Both the position numbers and the translations under genes were made by a program. From Gammaproteobacteria bacterium (GTDB lineage Bacteria > Pseudomonadota > Gammaproteobacteria > Steroidobacterales > Woeseiaceae), in NCBI GenBank assembly GCA_029881015.1, contig JAOUNK010000160.1:1-7571 (forward strand): a stretch of DNA of 7,571 bases, in the 5' to 3' direction. The notes under the pieces are model-generated. The model was given only the letters and a program-made list of their open reading frames with translations, was not told the origin of the DNA and did not search any database. Below are positions 1-6,349 of the stretch, one piece after another (position 1 is the stretch's first letter; the number at the start of each line of letters is the position of its first letter).

Positions 1-1
1 C

Positions 2-343
2 GATGAGGACCTGGTCATCGAAGGCACGATCGAGGGCACCATTGCCCACCACAAGAAGAACCTGACCATTGGCGCCAAGGGCCGGGTCAAGGCGGACATA
101 CACGCGAGTTCGGTGCTCGTCGAAGGCCAGCTCGATGGCGACATACACAGCGACGGGCTGGTGTCGCTGGCCAAGGGCTCGACCGTCAACGGCGATATCA
201 GTTGTGCGCGTCTCGTGTTGCAGGACGGCGCCTGCTTTAACGGCAAGGTTGCGATGGTGAAGCAGTCACCGCTGAAGATCGCACCCAAACCGGAAGCGGT
301 CGACGAGTCATTTGCGGATGCGGGGAAGAATAAGTCGGCGTAA
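2..343 (+). CDS. Bactofilin, C-terminal part (5' end outside the window)
   Basis: Partial gene: the reading frame is open from base 2 to the TAA at 341-343, giving 113 residues. The start codon lies upstream of the window. The protein is built of short repeats rich in Gly, Val and Ile, such as VIEGTIEGTI, LVEGQLDGDIHSDG and STVNGDISC. Each repeat would form a turn of a right-handed beta-helix, as in the bactofilin family (DUF583/PF04519). Bactofilins polymerise without nucleotide into cytoplasmic filaments that often lie at the membrane and act in cell shape, stalk or cell-wall enzyme placement. The last 25 or so residues, rich in Lys, Ala and Pro, leave the repeat pattern and look like the usual disordered tail. 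A GTG at 113 could be mistaken for a start, but the repeat pattern continues unbroken before it. Its usual M23 peptidase partner, if present, would be upstream and is not visible. The family call is firm; the specific role is unknown. Confidence 0.9.
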   Translation, partial: DEDLVIEGTIEGTIAHHKKNLTIGAKGRVKADIHASSVLVEGQLDGDIHSDGLVSLAKGSTVNGDISCARLVLQDGACFNGKVAMVKQSPLKIAPKPEAVDESFADAGKNKSA

Positions 344-449
344 GTACTGATTATTGGAGTGGTGGCCAGGGATGGCACTGAACCACCGACACGCGGATTT
401 TCAGAAATCCAAATGGCTGATTCAGTAAGTATTTGTCAACCAGTTCTCC
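344..449. other. Convergent spacer with two small hairpins
   Basis: This is the 106-base gap between the bactofilin and the convergent TPR-ATPase gene. It holds a perfect 6-bp stem with a TCAG loop (GGATTT at 395-400, AAATCC at 405-410) and a GGTGG/CCACC pair (361-365 with 383-387) around a 17-base loop. TACTGA just after the bactofilin stop (345-350) is also complementary to TCAGTA at 422-427. No run of T follows a stem on either strand, so it is not a canonical intrinsic terminator. It may still act as a bidirectional 3' end. No ORF with a good start is seen. Confidence 0.4.
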
Positions 450-2699
450 CTACCGCACACCAGCGACAGCATCGACATCGGCGACCGTCATCTTGCGGCG
501 GCGTTCTTCGTGGAGCCTGGTGACCAGGGCAACGCACAGCTTCTGGATCAGGTAAGGCCGGCCTCCCGTCAGGCCGATAATGCGCTCGATCACGTCGGTG
601 TCCGCCTTGAATATCCCTTCAATCGGCTTTCTGATCAGGTCTCTCGCTTCCTGCTCGTCGAAGGGACGGACCTCGATTTCCTCGAAAAAGTTGTACCAGG
701 GGCTGCCCTCACGCTCCCAGCGTTTCTTGATCTCGACTCCGGAGACGACGGCGACCAGGTTCTCGGCGAAGTTCTTCATGAACAGGCTGCGTAGCCGTTG
801 GTTGATCCGCGGGTCATACTCGTTCAGCTCGTCCACCTCATCAATCAGCAGCACGAGCTTCGCGGTCTTGGGCGATTTTTCTTGCAGATACGTGATGATG
901 AGCCGCAGGTCGCCGAGCAGGTCGCGATATCCGTAGTCCGACGGCATCGACTCCGTAATTGCGAGGCCGTCCAGTGTCGGGGCAAGTTCCTCCGCGATAT
1001 CCCGGGCGATGGTCCAGAAGAACTGCTCCTGCGGCGTGCCCTGCAGGTCGATATACACGGGATAAAAAGCGAAGTGCGGGTCGTCGATGTCTAGAAGACG
1101 CCGCTTGAGCTGGTGCTGGATCGAGGTCTTGCCGATACGCCGCTCGCCATACAACAGCAGGCTGTTGTTGTGAATGGTCTGCAGGATACGAGCGACCAGC
1201 TGACGGCGGCCGAAGAACATGTCATCGTTCATGACTGGGGCGCCGGCGACATAGGGATTGAATTTCCGGCGCCTGAGTTCCGTCCGCCGCCGGTTGCCGC
1301 GCCACAGCGGTACGGCGATGGCGACGCCTGCCGCAAGCAGCAGCAGCGCCTGGAACCGCGGGTCGCGCAGCAGTGGTTGTACATAGAGAACCGAGTATTC
1401 AGTGCCCGAATTCATGCCCCCGGCGTCGCTCGCCAGAAGCCAAAGCGATGTCATGCCGGGCGCCAGCGCCACTTCGACGCTGAATTCGGTCAGCGTAAAG
1501 TCTCCGAGGGACTGGCTGTTGAGCGTCGGCTCTATTTCACCGTCATCGGAATACACGGAGACCTCGACCGGCGACTCGTCGATGACGATGCCGGTCAGCC
1601 GAAAGTCAGGCGACCGGATGATTTGCAGGCGCTGGCCGTCTTCGTCCTCCTCGCGCAGATCCACGAATCGCAGCGCAGGCGGAATGTTGCCGCCAGGACG
1701 GGTACCGAGTAGCCGCCGGTTGATCACGGCGTAAGCGCGGGCAATCTGTTCGAGCGCTGCCGGATTGCCCGGGTTCAGCGCGAGCACCTGGTTGGCCGCG
1801 GCAAGCGACGCTTCCGTGGCGCCTGCCTCGAAGCTGTTGCTCGCATCGACAAGCAGTTTTTCGATCCTCGCCTCGACCTCGGCGGCTTGCTGTTCTGCGT
1901 AGCGGCGTTCCCGCAGCCGGATGTCCTCGTCACTACGATCCGGCGCCGCGCCGTCTTGCAAGCGGCGAGTCGCCCTGTCGAGCAGGGCCTGGATTTCCGG
2001 ATCCGGCTGCAGAAAATGCGCTTCGCCGAGAACGCTTGAGGCGCCCTCGTAGTCGCCAGCGCCGAGCAACGCCCGGCCCTCCTCAACGAGCTGCGAAACG
2101 CGGTGATCGATTTCCCGTTCACGCTGTTGCCTTGCCAGCGTCTCGCGCAGTTGCTGCATGGTCGCCAGCGCGTCGACGTTTTCCGGAGCAACGGCCAGCG
2201 CCTTGTCCACAGCCGCGATGGCCGCTTCGATCTGCCCCTCGTGCTTGAGTCGTGCCGATTCGGCGAGACTGTCTGCCACGATATTCTCGATGCGGCGCGC
2301 GCGCTCCGCCACCTGCGCCAGCCTCGCCTCCTCGGCAAGCACCCGGAACTCAGCTAGCTGTGCGTTAGCCGACTCGGACTCGGTGATTGCACCCAGCCTG
2401 GCTTCGGTCTCGAAGGCCTGCAGGGCGGCATCGAACTGGCCGAGGTGATAGTAGGCGACACCGAGCCGGAAATACGGAAAGTACTCGACCACGTTCATGC
2501 CGTAGCTGCGCGCCCGTGCGCTGGAGTCGCCCTTTTTCTCGAGTGCCGCGTTGAGTTGCTGGACAGCTGCTGTCCAGTCCTCACGCTCGAGGGCCTGCTG
2601 GGCATTGGTGTAATATTCGTACCAGGGATCGGCCGCAACGGGGCCTGCGATCAGGACGATCGCTACGACTGCGAGCAAGATCGTGCGCCGATGCTGCAT
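450..2699 (-). CDS. Periplasmic TPR/Ig-like protein with one membrane helix and cytoplasmic STAND/AAA-type ATPase
   Basis: The product is 749 residues long. I chose the ATG at 2699 over a TTG five codons upstream because GAGGG lies five bases before it and the signal peptide then begins normally (MQHRRTILLAV...GPVAA, cleavage near residue 24). Next come TPR-like helix pairs at about 25-120 and 150-325, with long charged Glu/Arg/Gln-rich helices between them that could be coiled coil. An Ig-like beta domain follows at about 340-442 (DFRLTGIVIDESPVEVSVYS, then VALAPGMTSLWLLASDAGG). A single membrane helix lies at about 449-466, followed by a basic stop-transfer stretch (RGNRRR). The C-terminal ATPase begins with NPYVAG and FFGRR. 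It has Walker A GERRIGKT (518-525), Walker B VLLIDEVDE (616-624) and a GGRPYLIQ motif near 712. This matches the STAND/AAA_16-like group of P-loop ATPases. Predicted topology is TPR and Ig domains in the periplasm and ATPase in the cytoplasm. That suggests a sensor or scaffold driven by nucleotide switching; the ligand is unknown. Confidence 0.88.
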   Translation of the reverse strand: MQHRRTILLAVVAIVLIAGPVAADPWYEYYTNAQQALEREDWTAAVQQLNAALEKKGDSSARARSYGMNVVEYFPYFRLGVAYYHLGQFDAALQAFETEARLGAITESESANAQLAEFRVLAEEARLAQVAERARRIENIVADSLAESARLKHEGQIEAAIAAVDKALAVAPENVDALATMQQLRETLARQQREREIDHRVSQLVEEGRALLGAGDYEGASSVLGEAHFLQPDPEIQALLDRATRRLQDGAAPDRSDEDIRLRERRYAEQQAAEVEARIEKLLVDASNSFEAGATEASLAAANQVLALNPGNPAALEQIARAYAVINRRLLGTRPGGNIPPALRFVDLREEDEDGQRLQIIRSPDFRLTGIVIDESPVEVSVYSDDGEIEPTLNSQSLGDFTLTEFSVEVALAPGMTSLWLLASDAGGMNSGTEYSVLYVQPLLRDPRFQALLLLAAGVAIAVPLWRGNRRRTELRRRKFNPYVAGAPVMNDDMFFGRRQLVARILQTIHNNSLLLYGERRIGKTSIQHQLKRRLLDIDDPHFAFYPVYIDLQGTPQEQFFWTIARDIAEELAPTLDGLAITESMPSDYGYRDLLGDLRLIITYLQEKSPKTAKLVLLIDEVDELNEYDPRINQRLRSLFMKNFAENLVAVVSGVEIKKRWEREGSPWYNFFEEIEVRPFDEQEARDLIRKPIEGIFKADTDVIERIIGLTGGRPYLIQKLCVALVTRLHEERRRKMTVADVDAVAGVR

Positions 2700-2704
2700 G
2701 GACA

Positions 2705-2709
2705 CCCTC
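2705..2709 (-). promoter_or_regulatory. Ribosome binding site of the TPR-ATPase gene
   Basis: On the minus strand GAGGG is followed by a five-base spacer (TGTCC) and ATG at 2699-2697. This decides the start: the alternative TTG at 2714 lies upstream of this site and would make the site part of the coding region. The shorter form also gives a standard basic N-region before the signal-peptide core. Confidence 0.65.
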
Positions 2710-2764
2710 GTCAAATGACTACCTCACACGCCCGTCCCCGGTGCAATAAGCGATAACCGAACAG

Positions 2765-2854
2765 CTACAAGGAACACGCCGCCATCAGCGCCAGCGCCAA
2801 CAAAACCAGCAGCAGGATACCGGCGACGTTCGATTTTCGCGGTTCCGTGTTCAT
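2765..2854 (-). CDS. 29-residue hydrophobic small protein (putative small membrane peptide or mini-lipoprotein)
   Basis: The frame runs from ATG at 2854-2852 to TAG at 2767-2765. The start has one of the best Shine-Dalgarno sites in the window: AGAGGTGA ends four bases before the ATG. The peptide begins with a polar, basic stretch (MNTEPRKSN). It then has one hydrophobic helix rich in Leu and Ala (VAGILLLVLLALALMAA) and ends CSL. MAAC resembles a lipobox, but only two residues would follow the Cys, so a single-pass small membrane protein is as likely as a lipoprotein. It lies 65 bases upstream of the TPR-ATPase start on the same strand, so the two could share a transcript. Its role could be a small partner of the ATPase, a leader peptide or a minor envelope peptide. 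I do not recognise the family. Support is the strong start site plus a coherent membrane-peptide composition. Confidence 0.5.
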   Translation of the reverse strand: MNTEPRKSNVAGILLLVLLALALMAACSL

Positions 2855-2858
2855 AGCG

Positions 2859-2866
2859 TCACCTCT
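2859..2866 (-). promoter_or_regulatory. Strong ribosome binding site of the 29-residue small ORF
   Basis: AGAGGTGA on the minus strand closely matches the complement of the 16S rRNA 3' end. It is separated by CGCT from the ATG at 2854. Such a match in the middle of an otherwise empty spacer is the main argument that the small ORF is translated. Confidence 0.5.
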
Positions 2867-2922
2867 GTGCTCCGTTACGGACAGCCTTTGCTGCCCTAGC
2901 TTCAGGGAAACACGTCAATTGT

Positions 2923-2957
2923 CCCTGCGCCTGATCGCAGGGTGACTTCTCTATGAT
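2923..2957 (+). promoter_or_regulatory. Candidate operator (7-bp inverted repeat) and -10 element for the winged-helix ATPase gene
   Basis: CCCTGCG (2923-2929) and CGCAGGG (2936-2942) form a perfect inverted repeat around CCTGAT. Ten bases downstream, TATGAT (2952-2957) matches the sigma70 -10 consensus at five of six positions. At the normal spacing there is no good -35 hexamer. The inverted repeat occupies that place instead, as would be expected for an activator-dependent or repressor-controlled promoter. This is inferred from arrangement only, and the repeat could also be an RNA hairpin. Confidence 0.28.
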
Positions 2958-3050
2958 CTACTTGTCCCCTGGACCGCTTTGCGGGCTCGCGCCGGTCCTA
3001 GGTACAAACACGGCTTGCCGCTCTCGGGGCGGCGTGCTAGCACAGTGAAG

Positions 3051-4751
3051 ATGACGCAGCAGCCTGCCAGAATCATGCTCGATGAGCGCGAGGGTACCGT
3101 GACGGGACCGGGGGGATCGCTGCGTCTCGAGCCCCGTGTGATGGCGGTGCTGACCGAACTTGCGAAGCAACGAGGACGTGTGGTGTCACGGCAGGAGCTG
3201 CACGACACGATCTGGCCCGACGTCGTCGTGACCGACTACACGCTGAACCGCTGCATCTACCGCCTCCGCCGGGCGCTCGACCGCGTTGCCGGCAACGGGG
3301 CCGGAAGCGAACACATCGAGACCCTGCCCAAGCGCGGCTACCGACTGCTGGCCGATGTCAGCAACGCTTCGGCACAGAATGCGCCCGTACCGATGGCGCC
3401 GATGGCTCTGCCTGCCACAATCCCCTACGTCGTGGGTCAATGGGTGCGTGGTGACCGTTTCTACGGCCGCAGTGCCCAGATCGCAGAGGTCCTCCGCGGC
3501 GAGCGCGACCTGATCTGGCTGCTCGGGACTCGCCGTGTCGGCAAGACGTCGCTCCTGAAGCAGATCGAGCTGGTCTCCGGCCGCGACCCGGAACCGCAAT
3601 ACTTCGCAATTTACTGGGACTTCCAGGGCGTGGACTCGGCAGCCGAACTCCACCTGAATTTCACCGACGCGCTGCTGGACGTCGAAGAGCGCCTGCAGCG
3701 TATCGGGATCAACGTGGATGAGATCACGGCCGACGATCTTTTCGTTGCACTCGAACGCCTGCGCCGCAGGCTCCATTCCCAGGGACTGCGGCTTTTGCTG
3801 CTGTGTGACGAAGTGGAGGAGTTACTCGGCCTGCAGCGCGCAGACCCGTCGCTATTGCGCAAGCTCCGGCATGCGTTGCAGAGCCGTCACGGGATTCGCA
3901 CGGTGCTGGCATCGACGATCAGCTTGTGGGCGCTGGCCGGGCAGACCGACGACACCTCGCCGTTCTTGCACGGTTTTACACCGCCGATCTATATCGACCG
4001 CCTGACCGACGACGAGGCCCGTTCGCTGGTCCGGCAATCGCACCTGCGACCCGAAGTGAGGCCGGACATCGATGACGAAACGATGGCCGAAATCCTCGAG
4101 CACTGCGACAACCATCCCTACCTGGTGCAGCTTGTCTGCAAGCGTTTTGTCGAAACCGGCCAGTTGGATGAGGCTGTCACGCAGGTCGCGACAGACCGCA
4201 TGGTGAGCTACTTCTTTTCGGTCGACTTCGACATGCTCAACGCAACCGAACAACGCATCGTCCGTACGATAGCCGAGACGCCTGCGCTGGCCCGGGAGCC
4301 GATAATGGAATGCACGTCGATTAGTGCAGACGAACTGGATGGCTGCCTGCGGCAGCTCATCAACCTGGGCTTCATTCGTCATGAAGGTGACGACCGGTTC
4401 GCCCTTGCGAATTATTTCTTCCAGCGCTGGCTGCGAGGCATGGATGCCGGCGCTGCAGCGAATGACGTTCAGCCAGACGTCGCTGCCGCGCCACAACGGC
4501 GCGGGCTGATGGTCGAGCTCAAACGCCGCAAGGTATTCCGAGTCGCGATCGCCTACGTGGTGGTCGCCTGGTTGTTGCTGCAGATCGGCGATATCGTGTT
4601 CGACTTTCTGGAAGTACCGAACTGGGCCGGCAAGCTATTGCTGGCGCTGCTGGTGCTCGGCCTGCCGGTTGCGCTGGTGCTTTCCTGGGCGTACGAGTTG
4701 ACGTCCCAGGGCATCCGCCGTGAACAACGCCTCGATGATGGCGGCGACTGA
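3051..4751 (+). CDS. Winged-helix DNA-binding protein with STAND/AAA-type ATPase and C-terminal two-helix membrane domain
   Basis: The product is 566 residues from the ATG at 3051. The frame is open back to a TTG at 2979, but the DNA-binding fold begins just after 3051, so the longer form is unlikely. No strong ribosome binding site precedes 3051. Residues about 5-104 are an OmpR/CadC-type winged helix (Trans_reg_C type: LRLEPRVMAVLTELA, VVSRQELHDTIWP, YTLNRCIYRLRRAL, LPKRGYRL). The ATPase follows: FYGR near 137, Walker A GTRRVGKT (159-166), Walker B LRLLLLCDEVEE (246-257, acidic pair D253/E254) and HPYLVQLVC near 355. Residues about 397-461 look like a second winged helix (EQRIVRTIAE ... LINLGFIRHEGDDRFALAN), as is common after STAND ATPases. 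The end (about 487-556) has ELKRRKVFRVAIAYVVVAW, a second hydrophobic helix and WAYELTSQGI. This is the membrane domain usually found at the front of proteobacterial TolB-like/TPR or adenylate-cyclase proteins. The protein is probably a membrane-tethered, nucleotide-switched transcription regulator. Confidence 0.88.
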   Translation: MTQQPARIMLDEREGTVTGPGGSLRLEPRVMAVLTELAKQRGRVVSRQELHDTIWPDVVVTDYTLNRCIYRLRRALDRVAGNGAGSEHIETLPKRGYRLLADVSNASAQNAPVPMAPMALPATIPYVVGQWVRGDRFYGRSAQIAEVLRGERDLIWLLGTRRVGKTSLLKQIELVSGRDPEPQYFAIYWDFQGVDSAAELHLNFTDALLDVEERLQRIGINVDEITADDLFVALERLRRRLHSQGLRLLLLCDEVEELLGLQRADPSLLRKLRHALQSRHGIRTVLASTISLWALAGQTDDTSPFLHGFTPPIYIDRLTDDEARSLVRQSHLRPEVRPDIDDETMAEILEHCDNHPYLVQLVCKRFVETGQLDEAVTQVATDRMVSYFFSVDFDMLNATEQRIVRTIAETPALAREPIMECTSISADELDGCLRQLINLGFIRHEGDDRFALANYFFQRWLRGMDAGAAANDVQPDVAAAPQRRGLMVELKRRKVFRVAIAYVVVAWLLLQIGDIVFDFLEVPNWAGKLLLALLVLGLPVALVLSWAYELTSQGIRREQRLDDGGD

Positions 4752-4752
4752 C

Positions 4753-6081
4753 TCAGAAATTAAAGATCGCTGACAGCGAAATCGTATTCAGCGCGTCGGA
4801 CAGGTCTGCGGCGAGATCCACCTGGAAGCGCTGCGTGGCAAATCCCAGCCCGGCCGTGTAATGCCACTCATCGCTGCCCGGCGGCAACACCGCCTGCATG
4901 TAAGGATCATCGACGATCGCATACATCTGGTGATAGGGATCAAGCCAGGCACCCAGCCGCACCGCCATCACCGGCGACGACTCCAGGAAGAAGTATTCCG
5001 CACCGAAATGAAGTTCCTCGGCGTCATCGATCGTCTGGTCATCGAGTTCAATACTCCGCGGAATACTCGAGTACTCGATGCGGTCCCACTGGAAACTCAA
5101 GGTCAACCTCTCTTCCAGCGTGCGATAGGAAACGCCGAGTCCATACACATCTGGGAACTCCGTCGGAACGCCACGATTGCGAATGAAGACCGTACCGGGC
5201 GGCACCCCGTAGTCGACCGCGACCCCGGCGATGATGTCGTTGCCGAGGCTTACGTCGAAGCCCTGGCGGTATACACCACCGATGCGCCAACGGCTCGTCA
5301 GGCTCCACAGGAAGCCGCCGGACAACGTCCAGTCCTCATCGTCGATAAACAGGTATTCGGTCAGAGCCAGCCGGTCCGGCAGGAACGTTGTTGGCCCGAA
5401 CAGGCCGGTGTCCGAGTCGTCGTCCCACAGGTACTCCTGCGTGAGCGCCTCCAACCTGACGTCATAGTAGGTCAGGCCCAGGCCGACGCTGAATTTGTCG
5501 CTCAACCGGTAACCCGCCGATAGTCCATAGCTGATGACATCCTGTGTGCTGTGCATCTGCTGGTCGGACCAGCGTTCAGGACTACCGTCGCTGCCGCCGA
5601 AGAGACCCTGGGTCTCCCCCGAGAATTCGAGATCGGCGTACTGATGCCGATACAGGGCGAATGACCAGTCGCCGGTCGGCCAGACCAGCGACAGGAACGA
5701 CAAGCCGGTGGTGTTATAGGTTGCCTCGTTCTTGATAATGCCGGGCGCGACGTCAAGCCCGATGCCACTCGGGACACCCTCGATGCGACCGCTCGCCGTG
5801 TACGGGATCGAATGGCTCCAGTTCCTCGTCTCAATCGAGATTTCGGGTTTGAGGAGTTGCACGAGACCGGCCGGATTCGCGAATGCGGCCGTGGCGTCGT
5901 CCCCGAGAGCGACGAACGCGCCCCCCAGTCCCGCGCTGCGTGCGCCCGGGTCCGAGAAACTCAGCTGGAGGGGAATGACCGCCTGCTGCGCTGGCGCCTG
6001 GCTGGGCATCACCAGCCCCAGGAGCCCGACAATCACAGCCGACGCAATGCGCGGATTTCTATCGACGGCGCTCTGAAACAT
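4753..6081 (-). CDS. Outer-membrane beta-barrel protein, FadL/OmpP1/PorV-like
   Basis: The product is 442 residues from the ATG at 6081. A signal peptide is clear: basic N-region, hydrophobic core IASAVIVGLLGLV, cleavage after MPSQAPA near residue 31. The mature N-terminus carries the signature GARSAGLGGAFVALGDDATA followed by AFANPAGL, shared by the FadL/OmpP1, PorV and TraF-like outer-membrane families. The rest alternates polar and aromatic residues in beta-strand fashion (for example LSFQWDRIEYS and WHYTAGLGFATQRFQVDL). The protein ends in Phe (SAIFNF), the C-terminal aromatic usual for barrels folded by the BAM machinery. Length fits the 14-stranded FadL type. FadL members carry hydrophobic compounds across the outer membrane, while PorV-like ones serve secretion; which applies here cannot be told. 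Its stop codon is one base from that of the convergent winged-helix ATPase gene. Confidence 0.85.
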   Translation of the reverse strand: MFQSAVDRNPRIASAVIVGLLGLVMPSQAPAQQAVIPLQLSFSDPGARSAGLGGAFVALGDDATAAFANPAGLVQLLKPEISIETRNWSHSIPYTASGRIEGVPSGIGLDVAPGIIKNEATYNTTGLSFLSLVWPTGDWSFALYRHQYADLEFSGETQGLFGGSDGSPERWSDQQMHSTQDVISYGLSAGYRLSDKFSVGLGLTYYDVRLEALTQEYLWDDDSDTGLFGPTTFLPDRLALTEYLFIDDEDWTLSGGFLWSLTSRWRIGGVYRQGFDVSLGNDIIAGVAVDYGVPPGTVFIRNRGVPTEFPDVYGLGVSYRTLEERLTLSFQWDRIEYSSIPRSIELDDQTIDDAEELHFGAEYFFLESSPVMAVRLGAWLDPYHQMYAIVDDPYMQAVLPPGSDEWHYTAGLGFATQRFQVDLAADLSDALNTISLSAIFNF

Positions 6082-6113
6082 GACCCCGCCCCCACAAACA
6101 GTGTCCCTAATTT

Positions 6114-6141
6114 AGTCTAGCCCGGGCGCAACCACGCTCAA
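6114..6141 (-). promoter_or_regulatory. Candidate sigma70-type promoter of the outer-membrane protein gene
   Basis: On the minus strand TTGAGC (6141-6136, four of six to the -35 consensus) is followed after 16 bases by TAGACT (6119-6114, four of six to the -10 consensus). Transcription would start near 6107, about 26 bases before the ATG. A purine-rich GGGGGCGGGG lies just before the ATG as a possible, unusual ribosome binding site. Confidence 0.35.
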
Positions 6142-6336
6142 TAGGGAGATCTGCCTACGACATGCCGCCCGATTGACGCACGCGCCACGAATCGCGTCAG
6201 CTCGAACCCGGTTTCCTGTTCCCCGTCATCGTGTGAAAAGGATAAAGAGATCATCGGAACCTCAGGTAATACCGCGTTCATCGTGGAACGCTGGACGCTC
6301 GGAAAAGTGGCGGCACTGCTGTCGCCAGTCGATGCT

Positions 6337-6342
6337 GAGGGA
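6337..6342 (+). promoter_or_regulatory. Ribosome binding site of the serine hydrolase gene
   Basis: GAGGGA lies seven bases before the ATG at 6350. Together with the lipoprotein signal that begins there, this sets the start and excludes the upstream in-frame extension. Confidence 0.7.
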
Positions 6343-6349
6343 AGAAGCC

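Larger units (their letters stand above)
2855..3050. other. Divergent control region between the small ORF and the winged-helix ATPase
   Basis: This is about 200 bases between oppositely directed starts. Seen on the plus strand: a perfect inverted repeat at 2923-2942, a TATGAT hexamer at 2952-2957, and a short open frame 2953-3048. Seen on the minus strand: TTGACG (2918-2913), a good -35-like hexamer, but with no convincing -10 at 16-18 bases from it. Promoters for both directions should lie here, so expression of the two ATPase proteins may be linked. Confidence 0.45.
6082..6349. other. Divergent spacer between the outer-membrane protein and the lipoprotein hydrolase
   Basis: This 268-base region separates two divergent starts. 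The half near the outer-membrane protein holds a candidate promoter on the minus strand. The plus-strand hydrolase frame is open through about 6173-6349, but this stretch has no signal-peptide or domain character and lies upstream of a good start site, so I treat it as noncoding. TCATCG occurs three times (6226, 6251, 6278), which may be chance. No convincing sigma70 promoter was found for the hydrolase. Confidence 0.45.

Noticed and set aside
1113..1712. Long plus-strand open frame opposite the TPR-ATPase gene (also 4861-5523 opposite the outer-membrane gene)
   Set aside because: Antisense frame kept open by high GC and codon bias. It has no recognisable domain or good start site, while the opposite strand carries clear protein families.
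2979..3050. TTG start giving the winged-helix ATPase 24 extra N-terminal residues
   Set aside because: No ribosome binding site before it, the extra residues do not belong to the DNA-binding fold, and an ATG stands at the expected place.
3186..3776. Minus-strand open frame opposite the winged-helix ATPase (likewise 3852-4496)
   Set aside because: Antisense shadow of a gene with clear winged-helix and Walker motifs; the composition of the predicted product is not protein-like.
5559..5573. Perfect palindrome GCTGGTC-G-GACCAGC
   Set aside because: It lies inside the outer-membrane protein coding region, is GC-rich and isolated, and has no promoter or terminator context.
6226..6285. TCATCG repeated three times at 25- and 27-base spacing upstream of the hydrolase
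   Set aside because: Six-base matches with differing flanks and uneven spacing are compatible with chance; not enough to call operators.
6173..6349. N-terminal extension of the serine hydrolase by an upstream in-frame TTG
   Set aside because: It would bury the lipoprotein signal peptide inside the protein. The ATG at 6350 has a clear ribosome binding site.
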